Source: Sympetrum striolatum
Taxonomy: Eukaryota; Arthropoda; Insecta; Odonata; Libellulidae
Assembly (NCBI GenBank): GCA_947579665.1
Contig: OX388349.1
Span: forward strand, 73,288,841-73,352,840
Reading direction: 5' to 3'
Length of the DNA stretch: 64,000 nt
Part shown: one piece after another, positions 46,784-57,844 of the stretch
How the letters are laid out: every line of letters starts with the position of its first letter
How positions within the stretch are numbered: the stretch's first letter is position 1
Notes under the pieces: model-generated
What the model was told of the DNA's origin: nothing
Seen by the model: only the letters and a program-made list of their open reading frames with translations
The model's database searches: none
Program-made: the position numbers and the translations under genes

Positions 46784-47087
46784 CAGAGTTTCCCAAACTA
46801 TGTTCCGCGGAGTGTTTTCAGCGGACAATTTGGAGTGTCAATGGAGAATCGGAGAATGAAAGAATGTAATAAAAAATAAAATGCTTTATTGATTAATATT
46901 TTAAGTTTTAATTACAATATTATAGTTCAATATTAAAAAATAATTTCCAAATAAATAATTTGTTGTAATTAAATGATTTTTTTAATTTGACGAGTAGAAT
47001 TACCTAACCTAAATATAAGCTTAGTGTTGCGTTAAGCTTCCCAGGTTTGCGATGTGTTCCATTGCAGAAAAAGTTTGGGAAACCCTG
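46784..47087. mobile_element. hAT MITE with perfect 8-bp target duplication
   Basis: 304 bp. The left TIR CAGAGTTTCCCAAAC and complemented right TIR CAGGGTTTCCCAAAC differ at one position. GTCTAAGG flanks both sides (46776-46783 and 47088-47095), the 8-bp duplication expected of hAT transposition. The interior is very AT-rich and non-coding. Confidence 0.9.
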
Positions 47088-47099
47088 GTCTAAGGATTC

Positions 47100-48000
47100 T
47101 TAAGTTCTGAAGCATCTTAGTAAGCTGTATGATTCCTGACGATTGTTAACAAAACATCTGAACATTCGCTGCATAGTTTCTAAAGTTGGCTTTCCACATG
47201 CAACTGGCACCAGTTGTTTGCAAGTAAACTCGTGCTAGTTTACGTTTCCACACATTTCGATAATTCTTAACTGGCGCAGTATTAAAGATAGCGTCAACTG
47301 AGATCCTTCGCGAGTATGTCCATGTCGATAAGGGACAGTGCTAATTTAAGGGGAGAATGATTCTTTTTCTTCGGTAGGACTTTTATTTTAGAACCTCGTG
47401 ATGGCTCCATGAGTTGCTACTAGTTGTTCCAAGAAATCCTTTTTCATGAAAATTGTAACTTAAATTTTTCTGCCGCCATTCCCGAGATGGAGTTTCGCCA
47501 AGTGACGGCTTCAGAGCTTGATTATATGCACAATAATCGATCAATTGATAAGAGAAAATTGGAAGATGCGAAGGAAAACAGAGTGGGGGAAGTCTACTGG
47601 CGCAATAAAGTAGAACTCCTTTCTACTTTAAATGGCGCAAGGATTACTGGCGAGAATAATAATACTACTAACAAAACTACGGCCATTTTTGCAGTTTTAC
47701 TTTATCAAATCGATTTACAAAAGAACATTTATACGTTCGTTTGTAGTGATCAAGATGACGAAGAAATATAACGTTGAGGAAGTGAAAGATTTTTGAGAGA
47801 CAGAATTTTAACGGAAACTTGATTTTATAGCAGATATTTCTATACTAATTAGTATTTATAAAAAATAGGGCATTGGTTAGTTGTATATTAAATAATCTAT
47901 ATTTAAATTTAGCATATTTATTAAAATATTAAAATTAAGACCCATTATGCATGATGGGGGAGTAAGTTGTTCCAAAGAATTCAAACAATTCTTATTAGAA
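47100..48000. other. Unrecognised; 115-codon ORF at 47424-47771
   Basis: The ORF has no domain I recognise. Near 47190-47290 the repeated CAACTGGC/CCAGTTG/TTAACTGGCGC motifs resemble PIF/Harbinger ends, but no matching far end was found. Confidence 0.3.
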
Positions 48001-48130
48001 ATCTCCAATAGCCGTCTTTGTCGGCGTTCCTCATCTCATTCACCGGTATTCGGAGAAAACAGTTAATGCTCGGACCGCGGCTCTTTGAAGAATACCTAAT
48101 TTAAATTTCAATAGCGATGCTATCTTCCTA
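48001..48130 (+). repeat. Penelope-terminus fragment
   Basis: Begins AATCTCCAATAGCCGTCTTT and GTCGGCGTTCCTC, nearly identical to the terminus at 16720-16750, then diverges through GGAGAAAACAG. It is one of three detached termini of this family in the window. Confidence 0.65.
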
Positions 48131-48139
48131 AGAGGCAAT

Positions 48140-49430
48140 TAAGTACAAAACAAAATCTGCGTGGTTTTTATTGCTAGATTGGTGTGGTTTTTCATTGTGA
48201 CGTAAGGAGAGGATCGTGAAATAAAGAATTTTTTGGTTAGGGAGAGTTGGGGGCAAAGAGTTTTTACAGGAACACGTATGCAAGTCAGACTCTCCTTAGG
48301 GAAGTGCAGCGTTACCTGTATCCGCGCTTCTTTCCAGGAAACCTGACCTGAAACCCCAGCGACGTGGGGATGCCTTTCCTTACTCTGATATATCCGATCG
48401 CACCATTTCTTCCTCTTCTTTTTGGCGATGAATCGGTTCACTATTGTTGCAGGGAAAAACTATTGGCAGTGGCCATTTATGTGATTGTGTCTACTTCATT
48501 TGAAAATTCATTGGAGATAAGGGTTTAATGTGATGCATTCTAAACATTGTGAACTGAATGCGATTTCTTTCCACGCTGATTTTTAGGTCCAAAACTTTCA
48601 GCACTCTTACCTTAGCGGTATCTTTAGTGAAAAAATTTAGGATGTATTTCATTGAGAGTCTTTGGGAAATTATAGAGTTGCTTTTCTGTGCCGCTTCAGG
48701 CGTAAATCACATAATCTGCATACCTATGCAAATAGAGGACTGAGTGAGGAGAAAAGATGCTCTTCTAAATCATCGAGGAATATTTCGGGCAATATAGGGA
48801 GGAGCCCATTGAAACATCATCATCCTGCTGAAAAAAATGCCGTTGAATTTAAGATAATATCTAATCGATTTCTAATAATTTTTTTTTAAGGTGGACGTGA
48901 AGCTAGGCTATGGTAGAGCGAACCTAACGCGGGCACTGCAAGTCTGATTGGAATGTCTTCATTGTGAATTTTTTTAAACCGTAGAGTCTTGCTGGATATG
49001 GGTTCATGGTGCAGAGCATATATATTTATATAAAAATCAAATCCTCTCTATTGCCGGTTTCTTTAGTGCCGTAGTTTATGTCTTTCCTCCTGGTGATGAC
49101 CCAAAGCCGGAGTACTCGACCTTTTCTGGTGCTGGGGCACCCGAGGGCGTCCCAGAAAGCGAAGCGGACGCATCGTAACAGTACCGTCCATGGTAATATT
49201 CATGCCATCCATTGGCAATATTATCACTTAACAAGTGGGTCGCTTGAAAAAAACACTCCTTGATAAATAAGACTGGAGAAATTGTTTGAGATAGAAAAAA
49301 GTACACATTTCATCCCAAAAGGTTTTATTAATATCATGGTCGTGTCTCTTCTACTCATGGTGTTGCACTTATTGATGTGATTTTTGACTTTGAATTTCGT
49401 CCACCAACTCCTGTATGTTAGGTACATATT
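48140..49430. other. No recognised feature
   Basis: Several short ORFs (minus 48139-48441, minus 49076-49306) without known domains. The minus frame at 49080-49200 is rich in Ser/Gly/Pro but has no supported splice sites. Confidence 0.3.
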
Positions 49431-49439
49431 GTATTGTAT

Positions 49440-49900
49440 TGTACGTATGCCCGCACGCAAGCAACTGTCAAGATGCGAATCGGTGAGCCTGCTCCGGGTC
49501 TTCGACTAGATTATGTTCATGGTTGAAAATAGAGATTCGCACACCCAAAAAAAGATTTCATTTTATAAGCAACACTTCTTAATAATGGAAACCTATTCTT
49601 TTCCAGAAGTTTCCAGAAGTCTACATCTGTGGCATGAGCTTGCAAATTAATAGCATTCGACTTTTTCCAGTTCGAGGTTTTCCACTTCAGAGGCAATGAT
49701 GTTTGCAATTGCTGTGGGGGTTTCAGTTGCTTCGTGGTGTATGGGTTCACAAATAAGCTCACCACTAGCTCCAGGCAATTGAAATCACTTCTCAAATTGG
49801 TTCAGAAGTTTCTTGAGATGGCCGGTAAATCGCGGGGGCTCAAAATTGCCGTCATTCGTAATTTTCTTCACGTTCGGAAAATGAACCAATGAGCCGAGCT
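49440..49900 (-). pseudogene. hAT (ZBED-type) transposase C-terminal relic
   Basis: On the minus strand, through frameshifts: an N-part with LVHFPNVKKITNDGNFEPP, then FWKLLEKNRFPLLRSVAYK with MKSFFG, then CESLFSTMNII, a TAG, and SKTRSRLTDSHLDSCLRAG. This is the C-terminal dimerisation region of hAT transposases (the domesticated ZBED/FAM200 style), in which a cysteine-glutamate-serine motif and the 'SRLTD.HL..CLR' block are usual. Stops and frameshifts make it a dead fragment. Confidence 0.75.
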
Positions 49901-50330
49901 GAAACTTCATATTCACATTATGAACAAAATATGAAATAGACACTCGTCTTGTTAATCGGGGAAGAAGCGATAAGAGGGTTAAAGTTTAGACATCGCCCTA
50001 GATGTTTATGAAACCTAAGACCTTGGCGACCAAGTTTCTGACCCCTTCCCCGCCGAACCTCCTCTTTATCCCGCTATCCCAAGAAATATTATTGCAGCAA
50101 GTAAAACAAATCTGTTTAGCGATGTTTGGCGGACACTGTGCAAGGTCGCTTCGAGCACCTGGAGCCGGTGGTTGAGTATCCCGGGCCTAAAGGGTCAAAG
50201 CCATGCTTGGTCATGCAATAAATTACAGTGTGGTAAAGGGATAAGTGATTTCTTCCTTATTCTTTATGTGAGTTAAAAATATTAAAATTCGATATCAAGA
50301 AGAAAATATAAACAAGCAAAATTATATTTT
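49900..50330. other. No recognised feature
   Basis: A GC-richer part at 50020-50200 contains no ORF or RNA structure I can name. Confidence 0.3.
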
Positions 50331-50429
50331 TGGGTAAATTCAGGACGGCTCGGGTATATTTTTATATTGCATCGCCATGTGTATTCTGCTTTACTCGGTC
50401 AAAACACTCCAGACCAGGAAAAAGGTTGG

Positions 50430-50830
50430 TGAAACCCCCGGTCTGGAGTGTCTATGGGTGCGAAATGTGGACTCTAAGAAAGGAGGAAGTCGTTCCGAGG
50501 CCTTCGAGATGTGGGTATGGTGGAGAATGGAAAAAGTTAGTTGGGTTGATAGAAAAACAAACACGGAGGTTTTAGAGATGGTTGGGGAGGAGAGGGCTTT
50601 AATTGACGTGATTAAGCATCGATAGGAGAAATGGATGGGTCAAATATTGAGGGGAGAAGGATTGATAAAGGTTGTATTTGAGGGTAGGATTCAGGGGAAT
50701 AAACAGAGGGAAGACAAAGTGTTGGATGAAATTAACGTTGGGTTAACTATAAGGAAATTAAGGAGATGGCGCTTAATAGGGATTTTGAGTGCACATGCAC
50801 CTACCGAAAGGTAGAACACTCATGAATGAA
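50430..50830 (+). mobile_element. LINE C-terminal fragment, same family as 39335-40515
   Basis: Reads YGCEMWTLRKEE, then FEMWVWWRMEKVSWVDRKTN with TEVLEMVGEERALIDVIK, a stop, and EKWMGQILRGEG. A 3' segment with GCGCTTAATAGGGATTTT...GAACACTCATGAATGAAT recurs at 55703-55778. Truncated at both RT and 5' side. Confidence 0.75.
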
Positions 50831-50839
50831 TATTACTGA

Positions 50840-51570
50840 TAAACAGCTGCAAAGATAGGTTGACGGAGAACTTCTCTCGTTTTCCACGATACATTCAATC
50901 GCACACACAAAGACATAAAAGACATGCAATGCACGGTTTTATTAACCATCTGTGAAGTTCAACTCCATTAAAACGCCTTCCATAGACAATTAAAGAGCGG
51001 AGAATACGGGAAAATGGCGATAAAGAGAGGCAGAGAAAACAAAAAAGTCGCATTCAAAGGGGGAATGTAAGAGAGGAATAAAATGAGCACCGGTTCCCCT
51101 TTTTCGGGAGATGTAATGGGAGGAAAAAAGGAAACCCCATTTCCTCTAAATAATCTCGAGTTCCGCCTTTTTGAGCTTTCTCAAACGAGCTCATATAAAT
51201 TGTCTCTCCATTAAACTGCGCTCGTTCGCATAGATAAAGAACGTCCAATTTTCATTCAACCTCTCGTCTGGAAGGATGGATCCCAACCATTGTTTCTTTC
51301 CACGGTCTCTTTCACGGTTGATATATTCGGCTCTGGCGTCCGACAACGCTTTGGAGGAATCTGCTTTGCTTTGTTAAATCTAACGTCTTCACAAAAATGT
51401 CCAATAGGGTGTAGGTTGTAACTCTGCTAATGATCATAATTCATAGCATTTGTAGTGAAAAACACTATATCATCGAAGTTTCTTGAAATGATCGCGCATG
51501 ACGCAATGAACGCAATGAAGAAGACTAAAGAGAAGCGCGAAAGCAAGTTAAGATATAATCACGAAAGGAA
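50840..51570. other. No recognised feature
   Basis: Intronic DNA without supported coding or repeat content. Confidence 0.35.
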
Positions 51571-51572
51571 TG

Positions 51573-51653
51573 TAAAGTCCTGGCCAAAATTAACGCAGCA
51601 CCGGCCGTAAGGATCGCTAGGGAGGTGCTGCGTTAATTTTGGCCAGGAGTGTA
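51573..51653. mobile_element. 81-bp Tc1-type mini-MITE
   Basis: TA-bounded. The arms contain TCCTGGCCAAAATTAACGCA and its complement (~30 bp, nearly perfect), leaving only ~20 bp of unique centre. The CTCCTGGCCAAAATTAA type of end is typical of Tc1-like elements. Confidence 0.8.
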
Positions 51654-51884
51654 CGTATAAATGTTCGAAGAAGGCATTTAACGGGCGCCAAAGCGGAGGT
51701 TATAAAGTAATGGAGAATGAATGAAAGAGGAATTAAATAGTGGATTCGGACTCCTTAAGTCTTCATTAAATAGTCTATAAAATGCATAGGAAACCCTCAT
51801 ACACAGAATGATTTCGTCAGTCAACGATAGCATTATACTACAGGAGGACCGGGAAGTTAAGATGGCAGCTCGACGCAAATATAA

Positions 51885-52091
51885 ATAATGTTTTTGATGA
51901 AATCAGTATTAGCAGGCGTGACTTCGTGGAAAGCCATAGTAAAATGAAAAACTTGTAAATTCCACACTGAGTTTATTCGCGATGTTTCGTAATTTGTATT
52001 ACATCTTGAATATGTAATGCAAATTACGAAACCTGTCGCGAATAAACTCAGTGTGGAATTCACAAAGTTTTTCATTTATAATGTTTTTGAT
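51885..52091. mobile_element. Foldback element with 14-bp flanking direct repeat
   Basis: The palindrome at ~51940-52077 has arms of ~65 bp: AAAATGAAAAACTTGTAAAT, then TCCACACTGAGTTTATTCGC and GTTTCGTAATTTG.ATTACAT, mirrored on the right. ATAATGTTTTTGAT occurs just outside at 51885-51898 and 52078-52091, consistent with a target duplication from retroposition. No ORF. Confidence 0.75.
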
Positions 52092-52094
52092 ATT

Positions 52095-53540
52095 ATTTTG
52101 ATCATCAAAAGTCCATCCACCTCCGCGATTTTGAGCCAAAAGCTTCCTTCAGAATAGAAATGTCCCTTCGATGATATTTAGTTTGATAGAAACTTTCCGT
52201 AATAATCCTACTTGCACCCAGTGCCATTTTAGGCACCATTAGTATTATTGCATATTAAACATGCCGTAGTATTATGTCATAAAAAGTCTTGCGATGGGTG
52301 GAAAAGACATCGAAATAATTCCACATTTTGTTACACAAATGACGATCGATTTATTGGGCCTACTTTTCGCAGTATTTAAACTTTCGGGACAGCCCTTTAG
52401 GATCTATTTACTTCACTGGCACTCGTATAACACTGAATTGTTGCTGACTTGGTTTCTAAGCCTCATAGCAAAGCGTTTTATCGTCATCGGTTGAGATCGA
52501 GAGGACCAATTCAGTGTTTCTCCTCCTTACTTTAAAGACTTGCAAATGTGCAAAAAATAAAACATGGTCATTATTAACGGGTATACATGTTCATATTCTA
52601 TAGCATAAGTTGATACAATATATATCCATAGATAATTTATAGTTAAGAACAATAGAGGTCTGTGAGAGAATTCAAGAATCTGTAATTTCTAAAGGACGGG
52701 CTTAATTACTATGCGAGTGCTGCAAACTGTAGATTTTATACTCCGCGACCCGCCAGAAACAGGGGACCGCGAAGGAGAAAAGAAGAATCGTTTTAAGTTG
52801 CCGCAGGAGATAACGCCGAGTTACAAACTGCTAAAATTAAAAACAAACATACCAATGTATATTAACGATCCAGTCAAGGAAATAGAATTTCATCAGATCT
52901 CTTCCACGAATTGTGATCAATTATACATCAACAGCGTGTGTAGCCTTAGTAGGAATACAATAGTGTTCATATGGAACAGCCTCATTTTGATTCCGTATCT
53001 CTATTGCAGAAAGTATAGCAATTTGTGTTCAAGAGTATCTGAAGAATTACAATTTGAACCATGCTATGATAATTTCTGCGTATAAACAAATATAAAAATA
53101 GAATGAAGTATTATTATTTGTATTAAAAATACCCTTTTTACCATTGAATGGAGGTTCTCGGGTAAACTATTCGACAACTACGATTTTAGAATTGCATCAA
53201 TGATATTATCATCTGATAATGTAATTACAATAATAATTGCAACTTCGTTTAAAATTAATGTTAAGAATGCATGTTCTCTTTGCTTCTTTCTTTCAAAATT
53301 GCAGGTGTGGCTCCCCACTTTACATATGTCATTACATAATGGGAGGTGGGGCAGTATGGAATACTTGATTTTCTCTCATTGTCAGATATGGTATGAGAAA
53401 AGTAAAAAACTACGATATTGTGATATGAAAAAAATATTGAAATGTTAGCTTTGTAAAAATTATATATTTTGTATTTCGTATAACGCATTTAATATTTTAT
53501 ATTATCAATGGCTTTTCAAAAAGTAACTTAAAAAGTGTGA
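52095..53540. other. Unrecognised; 124-codon ORF at 52711-53085
   Basis: The ORF is free of known domains and its codon use matches the AT-rich flanks. Nothing else is recognised. Confidence 0.3.
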
Positions 53541-54150
53541 TCATAGTAACCCATTTTGCCTCACCCCTAGGGCAAAATAGGGTACTATGTTACAATGACG
53601 ATAAAATATTATGGACTTAAGAATTAACATGAAAAATTGTAAACATATTTAAAGGTAACGTATGCAGAGCATAAAATACAGAAATAATTTGATAATATAT
53701 ATGTGTGGCCTCATCGTCTCCATAATCTATTGCGGCACACCTATTGTGTGACCTTTTAAAGCAACTGCAACATCTTATCCAGCCCTCCGCAGAATAGTCA
53801 GGACAGTAAAGGCAGTCTCTATCTTCTTCAATGTCATTTAAAGACGGAGGTTTCATTACCTCGGTAGTACCCCGTTCTCCCCCACCCAATCTGCCCCACA
53901 ACTTCATTTTTAGGTTAACCAAATCTATCGCGACAGTATTCTATCCTAATAAACATTAAAGCCATACAGTAACGTAGTTTATGATTCATTTAACAGAATG
54001 CTAGAAGTAATGCTTAATTATTCCAACGAATTACTCCTTACATGCATCAGGAATATAATTCCAAAATCACTACAACGATAACTGAAAATTCGAGATGGGG
54101 CAGATTCTAAGATTGGGGAGGATTTCCCACATCTTAGAATCTCCCCTCCG
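53541..54150 (-). mobile_element. Possible pogo-like fragment with PHD-like finger and hairpins
   Basis: The minus frame at 53690-53830 reads CLYCPDYSAEGWIRCCSCFK followed by RSHNRCAA and DEATHIYYQ. The C-x2-C...C-x2-C...H-x2-C order matches the C-terminal zinc finger of pogo-type transposases; the last CxxC is lost. Nearby hairpins at 53549-53577 (ATAGTAACCCATTTTGCC and its mirror) and 54098-54145 (AGATTCTAAGAT and mirror) may be ends or sub-terminal repeats. Confidence 0.5.
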
Positions 54151-54276
54151 CCTTCTTCCGTTTCCGGTAACACTTCCTCCCCCTTCCCCCACCCTCCACT
54201 CCTACACCTTCCTAATTGGTTACTTTGTATAGTCATGTCTTTTCATTTCTGTGTTTGAATGTTTAGTGTTCTATGA

Positions 54277-54400
54277 ACCTGAAGATGGCTGTGAAGCCGA
54301 AGTTGGTTGTCCTGAAATAAATTTGTGGAAAACTAAACATCATCTTTATATTATGAATTTCCACGATATCTCGTCCAACTCAGTAGATTTTAATTCGTGG
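54277..54400 (+). repeat. Penelope-type tail fragment
   Basis: CCTGAAGATGGCTGTGAAGC, CGAAGTTGG and AAATAAATTTGTGGAAAACT follow the same order as in the 25408-25628 palindrome and the 1473-1502 arm. Confidence 0.5.
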
Positions 54401-55110
54401 ATTATTACACGTAGTTGATTATGAAAAGAACTCTATCCAGCTCTCTCTAGAGCTCAGCTCTGCAATAAGCCGCCTTCCCCGTGATGTTGCTGAATTTTCA
54501 TTTCTATATGAGGAAATATTTATCATAATTTAGAACAAGTAGAGGATATTTTAATGTATTCGTATTTCTCTAACAGTAAGACTTAGTAACAGTATGCACA
54601 TATGCACCATGATTTATCACCGAGAATTGCGTTGGTATTGAAAAGATTATTGGAGAATTTTATTATGGTAATAATCAATCTATCCTCTATATTTTACCTC
54701 ATATTCAGCCTCCGAGACATGGAGTTAACTACATTATAGTAATTATCACCACAAACTAAGAGGAATCTTGTACCGTTATTTCTTCGCCACATCCAGAAAT
54801 TTTGAATTTTTTCATAAAACTTATTTTTCTGTCTTTATCAACCTAATCTCTCAATGGCGAGAACTTTCTCAGCCAGTAGTAGCTTTTGTATCATCTGTAC
54901 TCGGAAGGTCTGCATTCTTTTTCCACGTTTACCAACTCAGAACCTCATTCCTTGACGGGCCTCAGACAGTTTGGGAGTCTTCCCAGAGATTTTTTCCCTG
55001 CCCCCGCATACAGATGACCAGTACCGATTGTGTCTCCTTGCCAATGCCTATCGAGATAAATTAAATTACATGCCATGCCCGCGAATTGGTATCCTTTTTT
55101 CCCCACAAAA
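54400..55110. other. No recognised feature
   Basis: Intronic DNA; the 98-codon ORF at 54768-55064 has no recognised domain. Confidence 0.35.
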
Positions 55111-55116
55111 CGTTCT

Positions 55117-55700
55117 TCAACTTTGTCTTAAAGGTACGCACACGAGGAGGGAATGGCTGAAAAACATTCCCAGGCAAGGTGTTCCACTGCTCAGTTGTTC
55201 TATTGCATGATGAGTTTTTCCTAAATTACCCCTCTGAGGGAGGGGTTTAATTTTATGTTTATGATCCTTCCTGTAGTAGTACGATGGCTTTTGTAATCTA
55301 CCGCTGATACTTGTCCATGCCGGCTGTCCACAATACGAATTATAACGACTTCCGAGCCTATATAGATTCCTCCTCACTTGTGAAGAGTCCCACCCTAGTT
55401 CTTCCCGCATTTTAGTGACACTCACAGTCCTTTTAAAATTCCCTTGAACGTATCGCGCTGCAGTTTTTTGCACCATTTCGACTTGCTTCGCATGCCCTAC
55501 TTGCAGTGGATCCCATATAGTGGCGCCAAATTCTAATATGGGCCTGACTAATGAATTAGGCATGATCTTCTCTGTAAAAGTTCCTTTAAAACTCTTCCGT
55601 CCATAGTTAGAAACAGGTGGTCTTGCCGCAATCGACCGAAGGCCCTTCTGAACGAGGGATATCACCGTCGCGGGCGGTCCTTTTTCGTTTGCTGTGTTGA
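55117..55700 (-). mobile_element. LINE 3' end, CR1/L2-like, distinct family B
   Basis: On the minus strand a single open frame holds LVRPILEFGATIWDPLQVGH, VEMVQKTAARYVQGNF, SVTKMREELGWDSSQVRR and NLYRLGSRYNSY. It ends near the 3' limit with EQLSSGTPCLGMFF. This is the post-RT tail of CR1/L2/Jockey LINEs. No stop interrupts ~190 codons, so it is less decayed than family A. Confidence 0.8.
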
Positions 55701-55702
55701 TG

Positions 55703-55778
55703 ATGAAGGAGAGGGCGCTTAATAGGGATTTTTTAGTGCACATGGACAAACTGAAAGGTAGAAAACTCATGAATGAAT
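55703..55778 (+). mobile_element. LINE 3' tail piece matching 50763-50830
   Basis: GGCGCTTAATAGGGATTTT, AGTGCACATG and GAAAACTCATGAATGAATG are shared with the end of the LINE fragment at 50430-50830, on the same strand. Only the last ~75 bp are left. Confidence 0.6.
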
Positions 55779-56410
55779 GTGTTGATGATGTCTGTCAAAA
55801 GAACCATGTTGTCCAACATCGATTTCCGAGAACCTTGCCATCCTCTTTCGAGATCACTTCCCAAAAACCCAAAAAAAGGTCTTTGCCAAAGGAATTTTGC
55901 TACGATCTTGTAATCCAAGGTGGTCAGCCTTACTGGTCTTCAGATTTCTATTTCATTAACGTTTTCTTTTTTGAAAATGACCGTTTTCCTCATCGGCAGC
56001 AGGCGTCTTCAAAAGCTCTCCTCGATCGTGTTCAGTAAAGTCTTCCTCAGACGGTTCCAAAAGCTAAGGTAGAACTCGTCAGAAATCCCGTCGGTTCCAC
56101 TGCGTTGCCTTTATTCATAATTTTCACCAACTTCTTTAAGAATAATATCGTCTTCGGCCCTTTTGTGTTCCAATCTCTGCAGATACCGTCGTAAATATCG
56201 CTCTCTGGGGTGTTTCCACGTCTGTCGTCTTTTTGCAAAGTACTCCCTCACATGCTTGCATTTCCCAGAAATCGAGGAGGGGACACCATCCTCGGTACGA
56301 ATGGTCTGGATACATTCTGAAGGCAGCCTTCGCTACGTTGAGTCCCTGCATCTCTGCTGATAACATCGAGCTGTCTCGCGGGCCTTTTCTTGCAACGATG
56401 CCAAGATTGA
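55740..56410 (-). mobile_element. LINE reverse-transcriptase N-terminal fragment (L1-like)
   Basis: On the minus strand: KCKHVREYFAKRRQTWKHP, RYLRRYLQRLEHKRAE, then DGISDEFYLSFWNRLRK (the 'GxDGI..EFY..FW' RT-0/1 motif), RPVRLTTLDYKIVAKFL ('RPI.L...DYKI..K') and SRKSMLDNMVLL ('GR.I.DN...L'). Frameshifts separate these. The motif wording is that of L1/Tx1-type and related LINEs. It stops before the catalytic motif A. Confidence 0.7.
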
Positions 56411-56429
56411 TTTTGAAGAGGAAGACTTT

Positions 56430-57005
56430 TAACCAACGTATTTTCCCAATATTGTACTATGGAAGTAAAACGTGGCTGTTAAATGGTGTAATAACCCAGC
56501 GACTTCGGATAACGCTAAGGAATAAGAGGTTTAAAATTTCCAATAGCCATCCTTTCGGAAAAAAGAAGAAAGGACACCGCACTTTTAATAATAGTTAATG
56601 CGTATTTTGAAAGGGAAGCTTTCCTCTTCAAGAGAGATTAATACAAAGAAGCTTAGATCGTTATAGACTCTGAATCTCAAGAAGAGACAGGAAACGCAAC
56701 ACCTGGGTGAGGACGATGACTGGAGTGACAGACATAATAGATAAGGTAAGATCTCTAAAGTAGAGAGGGGCTATTCATGTTGCGAGAAGAAGCGAGAACC
56801 GTTGGACATCTGCAGTTCTCAACTTGGTACCAAGAGATGTGAAGAGACCAAGAAAAATACCTAAGGACAGGTGGAATAGAGACATCATCAAGTACTTCGG
56901 TGTAACGTGGCAACGGGAAGCTCAAGACAGAGAAAATTGGAAAGTGGGGAGGCCTACATCCGACGTCGGATTGATAACGGCTGACGATGATGAATACATA
57001 CACTG
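56430..57005 (+). mobile_element. LINE C-terminal fragment, split by a Penelope terminus
   Basis: The left part has RIFPILYYGSKTWLLNGV and LRITLRNKRFK. The right part resumes at 56674 with ISRRDRKRNTWVRTMTG, VTDIIDKVRSLK, a stop, RGAIHVARRSENRWTSAVLN, RPRKIPKDRWNRDIIKYFG and AQDRENWK. The order 'YG.ETW...GHVARR.D.RW...RP...RW.DDI...W...AQDR..W' is a widespread LINE tail. The interruption at 56530-56670 is a foreign insertion. Confidence 0.75.
56530..56670 (+). repeat. Penelope-terminus insertion inside a LINE tail
   Basis: Begins AATTTCCAATAGCCATCCTT and follows the same path as 48001-48130 (AAAGGACACCG, AATGCGTATTT, TTCCTCTTCAAGAGAG). It sits exactly between two LINE blocks that are adjacent in the family. 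Confidence 0.6.
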
Positions 57006-57340
57006 ATCAGCAAAAACATTATGACCATCCACCTAAAAGTGTGTTGGTCCACCTTCGGCAATCAATACATCAGCTATTTGGCGTGGCATGGATTCGACTA
57101 TTCCGTACATATGTTTTAGTAAACTTGCTTGAGATGTTTATTAGTATAAGAAAAAAAGGTGAGTATATCGTAGATGAGTGTGATTTGAAGTGAATTAATG
57201 AATGAATTATTAGTGAAAAGAAACAATAAACTCTACCGAAATGTGTATGTGATTATAGTTCTTATGTTCTATTGTTTTAGATATTTCGTATAATTGTAAT
57301 ATCTCCTACAGAAAAGTGATACTGGGTAATCATAAAAGAA
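57006..57340. other. No recognised feature
   Basis: AT-rich intron near the 155-nt CARP exon. Confidence 0.4.
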
Positions 57341-57345
57341 TCAAA

Positions 57346-57450
57346 GAAATGTTGAAAAAACAATTTAAAAAACAACAAAGTAACTTTTACTTATTCATAA
57401 GTAAAAATTACTTTGCTGTTTTTAAAAATTTGTTTTATTCAACAATTCTT
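57346..57450. repeat. ~100-bp hairpin
   Basis: AAAAACAACAAAGTAACTTT and TACTTATTC mirror ATAAGTAAAAATTACTTTGC and TGTTTTT; weaker pairing extends outward to TTGAAAAAACAATTT and AAATTTGTTTTATTCAA. Probably a small MITE. No clear target duplication. Confidence 0.65.
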
Positions 57451-57844
57451 CGACTATGTCCGAATTCCACAAAATTTCGGCCTCCTCCATAGAAGTTGCC
57501 AAGTGTTTTTCATTTTGAGATGGTTATAGCACCATTTCACGAAGTCAACACTGCTCATGTTAATTTAATTTAAGTATAATGCTAGCAAATAAGCTAATTC
57601 GTGTGAAAAAATGCATTCTCTAAAGATTAAAATTAGTCCTAATTTTTCTAAATCAAATGTTCAATAGGGTAGCAACTTTCTTCTACAAACTTACTGCACA
57701 CATTCGGCAAATTCAATGATTTCTGGACATTAAAAAATTGTTTGCTAATGTCAAGGTATATAAGGTAATAGAGGGAAAGGCAGTCATAAAAGTTTGAGAA
57801 ACGCCCAGTAAGCAACATAATAATAGATGTGTGGTACTACTAAC

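Noticed and set aside
47190..47290. PIF/Harbinger terminus
   Set aside because: CAACTGGC-type motifs are suggestive, but no opposite end and no 3-bp target duplication were found.
49076..49306. Minus-strand Ser/Gly/Pro-rich ORF as an alternative CARP exon
   Set aside because: No convincing acceptor and donor in phase; the flanking exons join directly in phase 0.
52711..53085. 124-codon plus-strand ORF as a gene
   Set aside because: No domain, codon use like the AT-rich flanks, no splice or promoter context.
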